A DNA stretch of 64,000 nt from the NCBI RefSeq assembly GCF_900119485.1, contig NZ_FPJZ01000008.1, positions 31,454 to 95,453 on the forward strand. The letters are read 5' to 3'. The notes below the pieces were generated by a model. It had not been told where the DNA came from and did no database searches. It worked only from the letters and a program-made list of their open reading frames with translations. The DNA is from Thermoactinomyces sp. DSM 45891 (GTDB taxonomy: Bacteria; Bacillota; Bacilli; Thermoactinomycetales; Thermoactinomycetaceae). The position numbers were made by a program, and so were the translations under genes. Shown here piece by piece: positions 32,533 to 43,400 of the stretch; positions within the stretch are counted from its first letter, which is position 1; the number at the start of each line of letters is the position of its first letter.

Positions 32533-32551
32533 AAGGAGGTCACTCGTTTTT
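32516..32551 (+). terminator. Terminator overlapping the MFS stop codon
   Basis: GAGTGGCTTCC pairs with GGAGGTCACTC (two wobbles), 8-nt loop containing the stop TAA, followed by GTTTTT. The AGGAGG in its 3' arm mimics a ribosome site but leads to no gene. Confidence 0.7.
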
Positions 32552-32653
32552 GGATGAAAAAGGGTAATGAGGGAATGGAACATAGTATACTAGAAACAGA
32601 GATTGATCCCAAAATTCGACTCACCAGTTGACTAGATGAATGGAGGAAATGGA

Positions 32654-34021
32654 GTGTCATACCGAGAGTTATTAGAAGCACAGCGAAAACATTATCATTC
32701 GGGAGTTACAAGAACCTTATCATTTCGCCTTGAAATGTTAGAACGTTTGCGCTTTACTGTCAAAGAGTTTGAATCGCGGTTGTTTACAGCTCTACAGAAG
32801 GATCTAGGGAAAAACGAATATGAAGCTTATCTGATGGAGATTGGGATGGTTTATAAAGAAATTAGCTTTGCTAAAAAGCATCTTAAATCGTGGATGAAAC
32901 CAGTAAGGGTAGCAAATCCAATTACCCTATTCGGGGCCAAAAGCAGGATTTACTCAGAGCCGTTCGGGGTTTCCCTTATTATCGCTCCGTGGAATTATCC
33001 GGTACAGCTATTATTAAATCCTCTTATCGGTTCGATTAGTGCTGGAAACTGCTCCGTGTTAAAACCATCCGAGTATACACCTCATGTTTCACAAGTTCTA
33101 TCTCACCTAATAGAAGGGGTGTTTCCTTCAGAATATATTGCTGTAGTTGAAGGAGGAGTGGAGACTAGTAAGGAGTTATTGGAATTGCCATTTGATCATA
33201 TTTTCTTTACGGGAAGTACGTCTGTAGGGAAAGTCGTGATGAAAGCAGCTGCAGAGCATTTAACGCCTGTGGTGCTCGAGTTAGGGGGGAAAAGCCCTGT
33301 TATTGTCGAAAGAGATGCAAACCTAGACTTGGCGGCGCGCCGGATTGTATGGGGGAAATTTAGTAACTCAGGCCAAACGTGTGTAGCTCCAGACTATTTG
33401 TTGGTTCATGAAGAGGTGAAGTCTGAGCTAATTCAATTGATCCAGAAGCATATTTCGATTGTATATGGAGAGGATCCACTTGCGTCAGATAATTTCGGAA
33501 GCATTGTTAGTCAGCGTCATTTTGAAAGGCTAAGAGAGTTTCTTCGTGATGGTGAGGCTGTTGTAGGTGGGAAAGTAGCGGAGGGCCAGCTACGGATTTC
33601 GCCCACTATACTTGACCAAGTATCATGGGACTCGCCTATCATGGAGGATGAAATTTTTGGACCGATATTACCTGTTTTTACATATCAGTCTTTATCAGAA
33701 TGCATAAAACGGATTCAGCAGTATACTAAGCCTCTAGCGCTCTATCTTTTTACTGAAGATAATGAGATAGTGGAAACCGTTTTGCATAACGTATCATTTG
33801 GTGGTGGATGCGTGAATGACACAGTGGTTCATTTGTCAAATATTCATCTTCCATTTGGAGGGGTCCAGCATAGTGGACAGGGAGCGTATCATGGTAAGTT
33901 TAGTTTTGATGCTTTCTCGCACAGAAAAGGAATTGTCCACCAAACAACACGATTTGATCCGAACATTCGTTACCCTTTAAAAGGGAATAAGATTTCTTTA
34001 TTACGGTGGTTGTTTAGATAG
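32654..34021 (+). CDS. Aldehyde dehydrogenase (class 3 / YwdH type)
   Basis: The 455-aa protein is an NAD(P)-dependent aldehyde dehydrogenase. It has APWNYPVQLLLNPLIGSI and CSVLKPSEYTP (cofactor site), FTGSTSVGKVV, VLELGGKSP (catalytic Glu), SNSGQTCVAPDY (catalytic Cys), and EIFGPILPV. The C-terminal LPFGGVQHSGQGAYHGKFSFDAFSHRK is like fatty-aldehyde (ALDH3) members, which often end in a hydrophobic or basic tail. The ribosome site GGAGG fits GTG 32654 better than ATG 32636. Substrate not determined. Confidence 0.9.
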   Translation: MSYRELLEAQRKHYHSGVTRTLSFRLEMLERLRFTVKEFESRLFTALQKDLGKNEYEAYLMEIGMVYKEISFAKKHLKSWMKPVRVANPITLFGAKSRIYSEPFGVSLIIAPWNYPVQLLLNPLIGSISAGNCSVLKPSEYTPHVSQVLSHLIEGVFPSEYIAVVEGGVETSKELLELPFDHIFFTGSTSVGKVVMKAAAEHLTPVVLELGGKSPVIVERDANLDLAARRIVWGKFSNSGQTCVAPDYLLVHEEVKSELIQLIQKHISIVYGEDPLASDNFGSIVSQRHFERLREFLRDGEAVVGGKVAEGQLRISPTILDQVSWDSPIMEDEIFGPILPVFTYQSLSECIKRIQQYTKPLALYLFTEDNEIVETVLHNVSFGGGCVNDTVVHLSNIHLPFGGVQHSGQGAYHGKFSFDAFSHRKGIVHQTTRFDPNIRYPLKGNKISLLRWLFR

Positions 34022-34129
34022 AAAAAGCAGGATTTTTATGGCGGGGGAAGAATATTAAAAGCAGAAAATAATTTTATTCCCCCACTTGGATGATAGGACT
34101 CTTTGTGCTAATATAGTCGGCAGTGTAAC

Positions 34130-34158
34130 TTGACATGAGTAAGATGGCGTGATATAAG
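34130..34158 (+). promoter_or_regulatory. Sigma-A promoter upstream of greA
   Basis: TTGACA at 34130-34135, 17-nt spacer, TATAAG at 34153-34158. It would give a leader of roughly 180 nt before greA. The 320-bp gap (34022-34343) otherwise shows only a short hairpin (AGAGC/GCTCT near 34175-34200). Confidence 0.6.
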
Positions 34159-34343
34159 AATACCATTGATATTTTAGAGAGCGTTTTCTAATGCTCTATA
34201 GTCCCTTGGATCAAAAATGGGTAAACTTAATACCTTTACATTTTGCATAAACAGTTAAAATGGAACATATGCATGGGACGTGAAAAAAATCCGGATCTAT
34301 AAGCTAGAATAGAAAAACGATCATGATTTAGGAGGAATTAATC

Positions 34344-34820
34344 ATGTCCATTCAAAAAGAGGTACTCCTGACTGAAGAAGGACTCGAAAAAACGAAACAA
34401 GAACTAGAATACTTTAAAACAGTGAAACGCCATGAAGTAGCAGAGCGTTTAAAAGAAGCGATTGCTCAAGGTGACTTAAGTGAGAACTCCGAGTATGATG
34501 CAGCGAAGGAAGAGCAAGCGTTTATCGAATCAAGAATTATTACGCTTGAAAATATGATTCGTAATGCCAAGATTATTAGTAGTGACCAAGTTACGAAAGA
34601 TGTTGTGGGTGTAGGATCTAAAGTGACGATTCAAGAGGTTCCAGATGGGGACTTTGAAGAGTATGCGATCGTAGGGAGTGCTGAGACAGATCCAGATTCA
34701 GGTAAGATTTCGAATGAATCTCCAATCGGTGCTGAATTGATTGGTAAAAAGGTTGGCGATCTGCTAAACGTACCTGCTCCAGATGGAACGATTCAGTTTA
34801 AAATTGTAAAAATTTCTTAA
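34344..34820 (+). CDS. greA: Transcription elongation factor GreA
   Basis: The 158-aa protein has the GreA layout. The N-terminal coiled coil carries the tip motif GDLSENSEYDAAKEEQAFIE (acidic residues that enter the RNA polymerase secondary channel). The C-terminal FKBP-like domain has VGVGSKVTIQEV and SNESPIGAELIGKKVGDLLNV. It rescues backtracked RNA polymerase by stimulating transcript cleavage. ATG follows AGGAGG. It is monocistronic with a strong palindromic terminator. Confidence 0.95.
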   Translation: MSIQKEVLLTEEGLEKTKQELEYFKTVKRHEVAERLKEAIAQGDLSENSEYDAAKEEQAFIESRIITLENMIRNAKIISSDQVTKDVVGVGSKVTIQEVPDGDFEEYAIVGSAETDPDSGKISNESPIGAELIGKKVGDLLNVPAPDGTIQFKIVKIS

Positions 34821-34833
34821 CACCTTTAACGGA

Positions 34834-34881
34834 GTAAAGATAAGAGCCGACGACTACGTAGTCATCGGCTCTTATCTTTAC
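34834..34881. terminator. Loopless 24-bp palindrome after greA
   Basis: Arms 34834-34857 and 34858-34881 pair with one C/A mismatch and no spacer (axis GACTAC|GTAGTC). It sits exactly between convergent greA and the small secreted-protein gene, whose stop codon overlaps the right arm. Confidence 0.75.
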
Positions 34882-35351
34882 TAACGAGGTTGCATGGTAT
34901 TCCAAGCAGTTAGTTGATTGACAAAAATACTAAGGGTTCGATGCGTTTTATATTCGATCCATTGATTTTGCTGGTTTTTAATTAATAGATGGTGTTCATC
35001 CCAAGCGTTGCTAGGTAATGTGACAATGATCTCATCGATAGGATGTCTTACGGGTGAGAAGAGAGATAAAACAACGGGAGTGGGAAAGTGAATATGGTAG
35101 TAAGAGGAAGGTAATTGTAGCGAATTGAGTCCAGATAGCTGATAAACCTCCGATAAAACCATACTTACTTCTTGTCTCATTGTGGAGCTAACCCGTAGGG
35201 GGGTGTCACCCTGTTCATGATGGTAAACGGCTTGCATCGAAGAAATGGGGATGGGCTCATGAGAGAGGGAAGAATCTCCAGTAACTTTATTACAAGGTAA
35301 AAGAAGGAAATAACAGAAAACCAAGAGAATTATTCTTCTTACGGGAACCAT
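34881..35351 (-). CDS. Secreted or lipid-anchored hypothetical protein
   Basis: The 156-aa product begins MVPVRRIILLVFCYFLLLPCNKVTGDSS, a basic start and hydrophobic core followed by a Cys in LLPC. The Pro before Cys is atypical for a lipobox, so simple secretion is also possible. The rest is a strand-rich soluble domain with no recognised family. GAGGAGATC precedes ATG 35351. Confidence 0.6.
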   Translation of the reverse strand: MVPVRRIILLVFCYFLLLPCNKVTGDSSLSHEPIPISSMQAVYHHEQGDTPLRVSSTMRQEVSMVLSEVYQLSGLNSLQLPSSYYHIHFPTPVVLSLFSPVRHPIDEIIVTLPSNAWDEHHLLIKNQQNQWIEYKTHRTLSIFVNQLTAWNTMQPR

Positions 35352-35470
35352 ATTGATCTCCTCTTTCTAGGAATCTCCTATGATAGTTTCAGTTTGCCTA
35401 GCTTATACGGGATCTATTCAAGTAGGGAGTATAAATTTGACAAGGTGGACAAGTCTGTAAGGAGGATGAA

Positions 35471-36616
35471 ATGAAGAAAATAGAGTGGTTGCATACGGCT
35501 GATTTGCATCTGGATCGACCTATAGCTGGATGGAAAGGGACTGCGGACCAGTTGATGGTGCGTTATGAGGAGCATCGTGATACGTTTCGTCGAATTATTT
35601 CTTTTGTAGAGGATCGCAAGCTCCCGCTCTTGTTTATAGCGGGTGACTTTATTGAGCATAGTGCTGCAACCAAGTCGACCATTCGATTTGTCATTGAGCA
35701 ATTAGAGAGAATTCCTTCTACTCAGGTGTTTATTGCTCCAGGGAATCATGACCCTTATATGGAGGGGTCTTATTATTTGCGTTCTTCTATATGGCCAAAA
35801 CATGTGCATATTTTTGGTGGTGAATGGGAGGAGCATGTGGACAGTTCGCGCAAGCTTTTAATTTCGGGGAGAGGCTTTACTAGTTTTTTAGAAACGCAAT
35901 CGACTCTTCCTAGGTTACATAACAACATGGAATATAATATTTGTGTTTGTCATGGAGATCTTCAAGCACCGGGTCAGGGGAGTCAGTACTTTCCGTTGAC
36001 TGAACAGGACTTCTTTGATCAAGCATTTGATTATGTCGCACTAGGTCATATCCATAAAGCAGGGCAAGTCCAATTAAAAAATAAGAAAAAGACGATCATT
36101 CGTTACGCGGGTTCTCCGGAGGCTCAAAATTGGAAAGAACTAGGCAGGCGCACGGTAACTTGGGGCAAGTTGCGCTCAAAAGGAGTTCAATTAGAGGAAG
36201 TTTCGTTACATAGTCGTACGTATGAAAAAGTGGAAATCGATATTACTTTCTGTCAAACCAGACAGGAAGTGCTGGAATGTATGTTGGCAGAGATTAAAAA
36301 GCTATCAAAAGAGTCCTATTACCGCATTCAGTGGGGTGGGAGAAGGGATTTGGAATTGTCACTTGAACATGAAAAAACTTGGTATAGTAACCTCTTAGCC
36401 GAACAGGGATTTCAAAATGTATGGTTGGAAGATGAAACGGTTCCCGATTTTGACTTAGAGCAATATCGGCAACAAAGCGGGCTAGTATCGTTATTCATTG
36501 AGCGGATGGAGCTAAATTTAAAGCAAGAACAGGATGAAGAGTGCCGTCAGCTTATCAAGCGGGCGATGTATAAAGGATTGGAAGCACTATTAGTAAAGGA
36601 GCTTGCGCATCTATGA
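35471..36616 (+). CDS. yhaO: SbcD/Mre11-like DNA repair exonuclease (YhaO)
   Basis: The 381-aa protein is a calcineurin-like phosphoesterase with metal-binding motifs in order: HTADLHLDRP (DxH), FIAGDFIEH (GD), APGNHDPY (GNHD), CHGDLQAPG and LGHIHKAGQ (GHxH). YhaO is the nuclease partner of the SMC-like YhaN in Bacilli. The C-terminal third is a capping/helical domain. AAGGAGG precedes ATG 35471. Its stop overlaps the yhaN start by four bases (ATGA), so expression is coupled. Confidence 0.9.
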   Translation: MKKIEWLHTADLHLDRPIAGWKGTADQLMVRYEEHRDTFRRIISFVEDRKLPLLFIAGDFIEHSAATKSTIRFVIEQLERIPSTQVFIAPGNHDPYMEGSYYLRSSIWPKHVHIFGGEWEEHVDSSRKLLISGRGFTSFLETQSTLPRLHNNMEYNICVCHGDLQAPGQGSQYFPLTEQDFFDQAFDYVALGHIHKAGQVQLKNKKKTIIRYAGSPEAQNWKELGRRTVTWGKLRSKGVQLEEVSLHSRTYEKVEIDITFCQTRQEVLECMLAEIKKLSKESYYRIQWGGRRDLELSLEHEKTWYSNLLAEQGFQNVWLEDETVPDFDLEQYRQQSGLVSLFIERMELNLKQEQDEECRQLIKRAMYKGLEALLVKELAHL

Positions 36617-39453
36617 AGATCAAACGGGTAAAATTTCGCGGTTTCGGTCGGTGGATTAACCAAGAATTTGAATTTCAAGATGGGATGAATCTCATAGAAG
36701 CTCCTAATGAGGCAGGAAAGTCTACCTTGCTTCATGGAATTTATGGATTGATGTTTGGTGAGAAAAAAGAAGGACTGAAAAAGCGAAAAGAAGCGGATTG
36801 GTATGATTCATTTAAGCCATGGCAAAGTAGCGAATACGGTGGGGAAATTGATTACGAGTACCAAGATCAACTTTTTCGGCTATATCGTTCCTTTGCATTC
36901 CCGGACTCAAAAGAACAGCTAGTTGATCTTAAAACAGGTGAAGATCTCTCTACCTTATATACGATGAATAAGCAGAAGGATCGGCAGTTTGTAGAGAAGC
37001 AGATTGGGCTAAGTGGTGAAACCTACCGGCGTGTTGGGATTTTTACATCAGGCATGTGGACGCAAATATCAAAGCGAAAAGAAGAGGATCATTCCTTTCA
37101 TCGGAAGATGGTGGAACGAATGACTAAGTTGTTAAAAAATGGAGCGAATCCAGACGGTTTATCTGCCTTGCAGATTCTTGATCAACAGCTTGAAGCGATT
37201 GGAAAAAGTGAATATGCACGCCACAAGCCATACGGCATTGAATGTGAGAGGGAACGTACATTAAATCAAGAAGTGATTACTCTTCAAGAGATACGCCACC
37301 AGCTTGAAATCAATTACGGACAACGTAGTGATATCATCAAGCAACTTGAGGTAAGTCAGCATCAGGTGAATGAATGGGTTCATCAGATCGAACAGATTAG
37401 ACAAAAAGTAGCGGATCTTCGTGTGATAGAAGCAGATGTTCAGCAACTCGAATATCTTCATCAATCGAAGGCGCAGCTAGAGCAACGATTAGATCAATGG
37501 AGGTTACTAGAGCAACAGATTTTAGATTGGCGTAAGGAACAGCAGGAGGTTGCTGCTACTCGCGAAATATCAACGGAGCTGTTTCATGAGATTCAACTTT
37601 TATATAAACAGAGTGAAGAACTACGTAAGAAATTGGCGCAAGCTCGTGATGAACTCAGTAAGGTAAATGAGCATTTGGAAGTTGCCCGTACAAGGAAGGA
37701 ACAGGTGGAGTGTGTGGAGAAAGATCGCGCCTCTATTATGATTTCAAAGCTAGATGATTATGAGGCGGGAGAGCTGAGGTATCAAGCACTTCAATATGTA
37801 GTGGAAGAAGAGGAGCAACAAAAGTTTACCCAGATCAGTCATGATTTAGAGCAACTAGGCATTTTACAGGATGAGCAAAATCAATTGCACGAGAAGAAAA
37901 CGATTGCTCATCAAGAGTTTTTGAAAATGAAGACCCAACATGCTCAGAAGAAAGGGAGTTCTGTACCTTGGTTGATCGCTTCGATTGTGACGATAGCGAT
38001 TCCTGGAGGGTTTGCTTTTTTTCATTGGAGTTTAGGTCTTGGAGCTCTGGTGATCCCTTTCCTTTTATTGTGGCAATATAGACGGATCTTAGTTCAAGAT
38101 CGATCGCGTAAGAAAACGGAACAACATCAAAAGAAGAGAATGCAAGTGGTATTAGAAGACCTAGATCATCAACTCCAAGTAAATACACAACAACAGAAGC
38201 AAATCACGCAAGTATGGCGTGTTAGGAGCCTGACAGATTTGCTATTAAAACGAGAAGAAATTCAGGGTGGATTGAATCAATCGATGGTTCAAACGATTGA
38301 GCGTCGTAATTTAGAGCTGCAACTAGAGGAACGAAAGAAAGAGATTGAAGAATGGATGAAGAAGCACATCCGCCCTGTTCCGGAGTTCTCCGTTACTTCT
38401 TGGAAAGAATCGATTCGTAATCTTCAAAAACAAGAGCAACGTGCGGAAGATCAATACCGCCTCTTCGAGATGAAATCAGAGGCTTTGAATCGGGAAATTA
38501 CGGAGAAAAGTGAAGAGAGAGAACAGATTGAGCTTTTATTAGAAAAAAAGTATCTGGAGTTCGGAGTTAGTACCTTCGGAGAGCTAGAAAACTGGTATGA
38601 ACGCCATAAGCATCTGATTCAATTACATTGGCAAATTCAAGAGGCTGAGAAACGTTATGAGGATTGGAGCAAGCAAATCCAAGAGGAAAATTGTCTCGAC
38701 CAATTGAAGAATCAGCGGATTCAGATACGTGAGATACAGTCGAAATATTTAGGCGCAGTAAGTTACTTACAAGACCGTCATCGGGATTGGGAGTATGAAT
38801 TGGCAAAAGCGGAAGAACATCTGAGGGATCGTGAACAGGTGAGAGAGTCTCAGCAAATGGAGTTGGTGAGACTTGATAAAACGTTAGAGGATTACGAAGA
38901 ACAACATGCGAGGTTACCTCTTGTCGAGAGTGAGTGGGAATGTTCTAAGAATCGGATTTTGGAATTAGAGAAAGAGCGGACGATTCTTGAACTGGCTAGG
39001 CAGGCTTTGGAGGAGTCGTCTCGTCAGTTCCAAGAGGATTTATCTCCACGCCTAACCCCCTATGCTTCGAGATGGATTCGCACCATTACACAAAATCGCT
39101 ATCAAGCTTTAAATATTGATCCGAAAGAAGGAATCCAATTAAGTGTATTTGTCCCCGAGACTGGGGAACGGAAGTCTGTGGAATATCTAAGTACAGGGAC
39201 GATAGATCAGATGTACCTGGCGTTACGATTTGCTTTACTACAATTTTATTCTGAGATGACACAGACAAGACTCCCCTTAATTCTAGATGACTGCTTCGTT
39301 CATTTTGATCAAGACAGACTTTCGGAAACGATGCAATTATTACATCAGTTTTCACAGGAGCATCAGGTTATTCTCTGTACTTGTCAAACTCGCGAGCGAG
39401 AACTATTAAACACGTTTGAGCTTCCGCATCATTCCATTACATTATCGTTGTGA
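36613..39453 (+). CDS. yhaN: SbcC/Rad50-like SMC ATPase with central membrane segments (YhaN)
   Basis: The 946-aa protein begins MKIKRVKFRGFGRW and has Walker A in EAPNEAGKSTLLHG (about residue 32), long coiled coils, and a C-terminal signature YLSTGTIDQMYLALRFAL with Walker B LPLILDDCFVHFD. In the middle (about residues 455-490) two hydrophobic stretches (VPWLIASIVTIAIPGG, LGALVIPFLLLW) replace a zinc hook. This is typical of YhaN and suggests membrane contact. It should work with YhaO in processing DNA ends. It is the second gene of the operon. Confidence 0.9.
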   Translation: MKIKRVKFRGFGRWINQEFEFQDGMNLIEAPNEAGKSTLLHGIYGLMFGEKKEGLKKRKEADWYDSFKPWQSSEYGGEIDYEYQDQLFRLYRSFAFPDSKEQLVDLKTGEDLSTLYTMNKQKDRQFVEKQIGLSGETYRRVGIFTSGMWTQISKRKEEDHSFHRKMVERMTKLLKNGANPDGLSALQILDQQLEAIGKSEYARHKPYGIECERERTLNQEVITLQEIRHQLEINYGQRSDIIKQLEVSQHQVNEWVHQIEQIRQKVADLRVIEADVQQLEYLHQSKAQLEQRLDQWRLLEQQILDWRKEQQEVAATREISTELFHEIQLLYKQSEELRKKLAQARDELSKVNEHLEVARTRKEQVECVEKDRASIMISKLDDYEAGELRYQALQYVVEEEEQQKFTQISHDLEQLGILQDEQNQLHEKKTIAHQEFLKMKTQHAQKKGSSVPWLIASIVTIAIPGGFAFFHWSLGLGALVIPFLLLWQYRRILVQDRSRKKTEQHQKKRMQVVLEDLDHQLQVNTQQQKQITQVWRVRSLTDLLLKREEIQGGLNQSMVQTIERRNLELQLEERKKEIEEWMKKHIRPVPEFSVTSWKESIRNLQKQEQRAEDQYRLFEMKSEALNREITEKSEEREQIELLLEKKYLEFGVSTFGELENWYERHKHLIQLHWQIQEAEKRYEDWSKQIQEENCLDQLKNQRIQIREIQSKYLGAVSYLQDRHRDWEYELAKAEEHLRDREQVRESQQMELVRLDKTLEDYEEQHARLPLVESEWECSKNRILELEKERTILELARQALEESSRQFQEDLSPRLTPYASRWIRTITQNRYQALNIDPKEGIQLSVFVPETGERKSVEYLSTGTIDQMYLALRFALLQFYSEMTQTRLPLILDDCFVHFDQDRLSETMQLLHQFSQEHQVILCTCQTRERELLNTFELPHHSITLSL

Positions 39454-39551
39454 TGAAATATATTAGATCCGGGCACTCATGTTTTCCATGACGATTTCCC
39501 TCCTGTGATTGACTATTAAGAAGCCTTTGGCTAATCTAGAACATGAATAGC

Positions 39552-39585
39552 GATTATCCAATCATTATTTTAATGTAGGATAATC
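39552..39585. repeat. Inverted repeat before a membrane-protein gene
   Basis: GATTATCC and GGATAATC, perfect 8-bp arms, 18 nt apart, ending just before the GGGAGGG ribosome site. It could be an operator or a leader hairpin. Confidence 0.35.
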
Positions 39586-39604
39586 ATGGGAGGGAATTTT
39601 TTTG

Positions 39605-40060
39605 ATGTCATTGGCATTATTTCTTCATTTGTTTGGTCTAGTGGTATGGATCGGAGCGAGTATTACCATCGGTGTTCTTTTGCTTTCGATTTGTAAGCTC
39701 GATTCTTCAGCTAGCCGAAACCAAGTATTGACAGGGATTTTAAAGAAGTCTTATATGTTGATTCACCCAGCTGGAACAGTGGTTCTTGCTTCAGGATTCT
39801 ACATGCTGTTTGCTGGCTGGCAGAATCTAGTAAGCCAAGGTACACCAAAGCCGTTTTGGTTAACTTTTATGCAACACGGTGGTACGCTCGCGGCTGTATT
39901 ATCCTTGGTTGTTGCATCCATTTTGAGTGGAAAAGCAATGAAACAACTTACGCAGAAGGATGCTCAAACAGGGATGTTAAAAGCATATGTAGGGGTTACT
40001 TTTGCTACGGTGTTATTTTCACTGGTGATTTTGTACTTCGCGGCAGCAAAACCGTTTTAA
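39605..40060 (+). CDS. Four-helix membrane protein (CopD/DUF2269-like)
   Basis: The 151-aa protein has four hydrophobic helices with His residues near their ends: LFLHLFGLVVWIGASI, MLIHPAGTVVLASGFYML, FMQHGGTLAAVLSLVV, and VTFATVLFSLVILYFA. The HxxG/WxG pattern resembles CopD-like or DUF2269 proteins that may bind haem or copper; function unproven. ATG 39605 follows GGGAGGG. Confidence 0.6.
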   Translation: MSLALFLHLFGLVVWIGASITIGVLLLSICKLDSSASRNQVLTGILKKSYMLIHPAGTVVLASGFYMLFAGWQNLVSQGTPKPFWLTFMQHGGTLAAVLSLVVASILSGKAMKQLTQKDAQTGMLKAYVGVTFATVLFSLVILYFAAAKPF

Positions 40061-40087
40061 TTTGGTTTATTAGTAGAATTTCGTACA

Positions 40088-40136
40088 AAAAGCCACTATC
40101 CTGTTTGCAATTCTTTCACTCAGGCTAGTGGCTTTC
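40088..40136. terminator. Hairpin terminator between convergent genes
   Basis: AAAGCCACTA.CCTG pairs with CAGG.TAGTGGCTTT around a 17-nt loop, with A-run before and TTTCG after. Confidence 0.7.
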
Positions 40137-40152
40137 GTATATCGTGTTATCA

Positions 40153-40323
40153 TTACTCTACTTTTTCTTGCTCTGCCCCATCTACATCGCCAGACTGGCT
40201 ATACGCACGATTAATGGCTGCTTGTACAAAGTTTTCTCCCTCTGACTCTTGCATCCCAAGAAGTTCATTGGAGAATTCCGCTTCATACTTTGTTTGTTCT
40301 TTTTGATTTCTCGGTTGTTTCAT
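40153..40323 (-). CDS. Small acidic ORF, 56 aa
   Basis: The product begins MKQPRNQKEQTKYEAEFSNE, continues LLGMQESEGENFVQAAINRAY and ends in an acidic tail. Its Gln/Glu/Asn-rich make-up, with KYEAEF, recalls minor spore proteins, but no family match is claimed. GGAGGTGG lies 7-8 nt before ATG. It is divergent from addB and shares a terminator with the membrane gene. Confidence 0.62.
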   Translation of the reverse strand: MKQPRNQKEQTKYEAEFSNELLGMQESEGENFVQAAINRAYSQSGDVDGAEQEKVE

Positions 40324-40406
40324 AATAGACCACCTCCAGGATTTGAATATAACGTTTCACTAATTCGACTAGGCTATACTGGAATAATAAGGATGGAGGG
40401 ATTTAG

Positions 40407-43400
40407 ATGTCCGGAATGATTACTCTTCACCCCATCGAACGAACGGGACGTTTAGCGACCTTCGCAAAGGAATATATGGAAGCAAAGCGTATAACGTATG
40501 TGTTTCCTAGTAGTGAACTAGTATCTCGTTATCGTTCTGAGATTTTCTCTAGCTCCATTCAAGTAATGACCATGGATCAAATGGTGATGCGAATGGGTGA
40601 ACATAGTCGGGAGATGAAGAGCTCACACTTTCGATATAAATGTATCGAAACCTGTATGAACGAAGGGATTCAGGAGGGCTGGTTTACACAGTGGCAAGAG
40701 CTTACCGTTGAATCCTTTTCTTGGATTATGAAATTGGAGAAATGGATTGGGGAAGTGAAGAGGGCGGGTGTACTTCCCGTACGCTTAAGGAGAATATTAC
40801 CTCAGGAAAATCAGTTAGCTCAAGGACTCGTGAGCTTGTATGAACGATATCAGCAAAAATTGAAACAATATAACTGGTTAGATCAAGAACAAGCGTATTT
40901 GACATTATTAGAAGGACTAAAAGAATGCGACCTAACAAGAGAAGTCTTTATTTTTGAGCAATTCAATGATCTACACTATATCCAAGAAAGCTTGCTATCA
41001 GGGTTGGTTTCTTGTAATGCTACGGTTGAATTCCATCTCCTATATGACCGGAAACGAAAGGGCTTTCGATCGATAAAAGCTACGTTACAGCGTTTGAAGA
41101 ATGTTGGTTTTCAGATCATTGACTACACAACCGGCAAGGCTTACGTCTTATCTACAGATATAAATGCAGAAACCGCACTACAACATCTAAAGAAATCACT
41201 CTTTGTCTCGAATCGAACGGTACAACCCTTCGTGAAATCTGATGACAGCGTACAAATCTGGCAGGCCAACCACAAGGTATTGGAGGTTCGACGGGCGATT
41301 CGACAAGTGAAGGAATGGATGCTTCGTAACCATATACCAGGGGATCAAATGGTACTCGTGACAGAGCAATGGGATCTATACGCACCTCTGGTAAGAAGGA
41401 TAGCAACGGAAGCAGGAGTTCCGTTTCAGTTGCCACGTGTTCAATCTGGGATGGAACAATGTATGGGACAAGTAATACGTTCTGCTTTTGCTTGTAGAGA
41501 TGGTGATGTAACGGTGATTCCTTTTTTATCACGTTCTGCTGGCATTGTGCTAACTTCTTTGGACGAATTTCAGCAATCTTGGAGGAAAACCTACTATACT
41601 GATGAAATGCTGCAATGTTGGCTAGAAGCAGCAGAACCACAATATGCAGAACAGGTCTTGGAGTTATGGAGATGGATCGGACAAATTCCGGAAGCAAATC
41701 GAGAGTTAGATTGGTATTCATGGTTCGGGTCATGGGCGGCTGTTCGTCTACGTCCGAACGTTACGGTTTTTCGAGATGATGAATCATTACAAGGTTGGAT
41801 CGAAAATAAGCGCCTGTGGATGAAGATAGAGCAGTGGTGTCAGGAGATGAGTGAGGGTGAGACGAACAGCCGCCCATCCATCTGGAGTTTCCGTGATTTT
41901 GCCCAAGAGGTGACAAATTGGCTATCCAGTATTCAATTAGTGATTGATCCAGAAGAAAATGGTGGGGTACGTTTACTAGCGGCTAATATGATTTGTGGCC
42001 AGCCTTTTACCAAAGTTATTTTACTTGGATGTGAAGAGAAGAACTGGCCCGGAGCTTACCAAGATGATTGGTTATTTCCAGATCAATTACGTAGGGAGTT
42101 GAATACAGAATCAATCTGGCTACTCGCATCGGACCATATCAGAGAACGACAGAAATTATCGTTTCTTATGGCGGTTATGAGTGCTCAAGATCAGGTTGTT
42201 TTCTCTTATTCCGTACGTAGCGACACGGGTGATCTACTTAATCCATCTCCTTTTATTAAAGAAGTGATTCAATGCTTGCCAGAGTACGATGATGAATCGA
42301 AGTCAAATCAGCACATGTTATCTCCCTGTTGCTGGATTCGCTCCAAGGATATGGTGTGTGCCATCGCAAAAGAATCGGTCTACAAACCAATTGCATGGTT
42401 GGATCGAATCGGATCAGAATTGAAAGAGGAGATTCGAATTGCTCGATCAAGGAGTGCCCAGATGCCTTCACCATGGTTTGGATTGCTAGACAGCGATGAA
42501 GAGAATCTGCTTTCCCGTGTGCTGGCGACAAAAGTATGGAGCGCTTCTGAGCTCGATGTGTTGATGAGTTGCCGATTTCGATATCTGTCTCAGAGGGTCT
42601 GGAATGTGAAATCACGCGAGCAACAAGGTAGAGGATTGTCCAGAATGGTTGCGGGTAATGTGATACACACCTTTTTACATGCATTGTTCAAAAGATTCCA
42701 AGAACAAAGGGAGGGTTGGGAAGCCTTTGCCTTTTCAAAGGCTGATGTGGAGGTCTTATTCGATGAAATATTAAAGGACGAGCTTCAACACTATCCACCA
42801 CTCGTCAGAGAAATCGAGAAGAGAAAAGAAATAAGGAGGCTTATGCAGTTTATTGGACTAGAAAAAAAAGGACGAAAGGGGGAAAGGGAGAAGCACCCGC
42901 TTCAACCCACATTCCTTGAATTGTCATTTGGCCTTCCCATGGATTCAATGGAACATGTGGATCCTCATTCAAAAAGGGAACCCGTTACACTCTCGTTGAC
43001 TGAGGATATGAAGATACAGGTCAGAGGGAAGATGGATCGAGTGGATATGGACGAAGAACATCTTGTTGTATATGACTATAAATCGGGTAACAATCTCCCT
43101 ACACTTCAAGAGCTGTATGAAGGAAAAGCAGTTCAGCTTCCACTCTATCTATGGGTATTGCAGGAGGGTTTTGGATATTCAGAGGAACAAATGATAGGAG
43201 GGGCGTTTTATACATCAGAAAGAAGGTCTTTGGGGATATGGAAAGCAGGTTTTGCCCAGCAGAAAGCAAACATTCATCGATCTGTTAAGGGATTAGATAC
43301 ACAGCGATGGTCAGAGGTGCATCATCATATAAAAAGTATGTTAGCTAAACAGATTCAGGCGTTACGCACCGGAGAAGTGGAGGTGAAGCCAACTTGGAGC

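Noticed and set aside
32571..32639. 22-codon ORF after the MFS gene with upstream AGGAGG
   Set aside because: The AGGAGG is the 3' arm of the MFS terminator and is 14 nt from the ATG; too short with no other support.
41152..41733. 193-aa minus-strand ORF inside addB
   Set aside because: Lies fully within a confidently coding gene; composition typical of an antisense frame.
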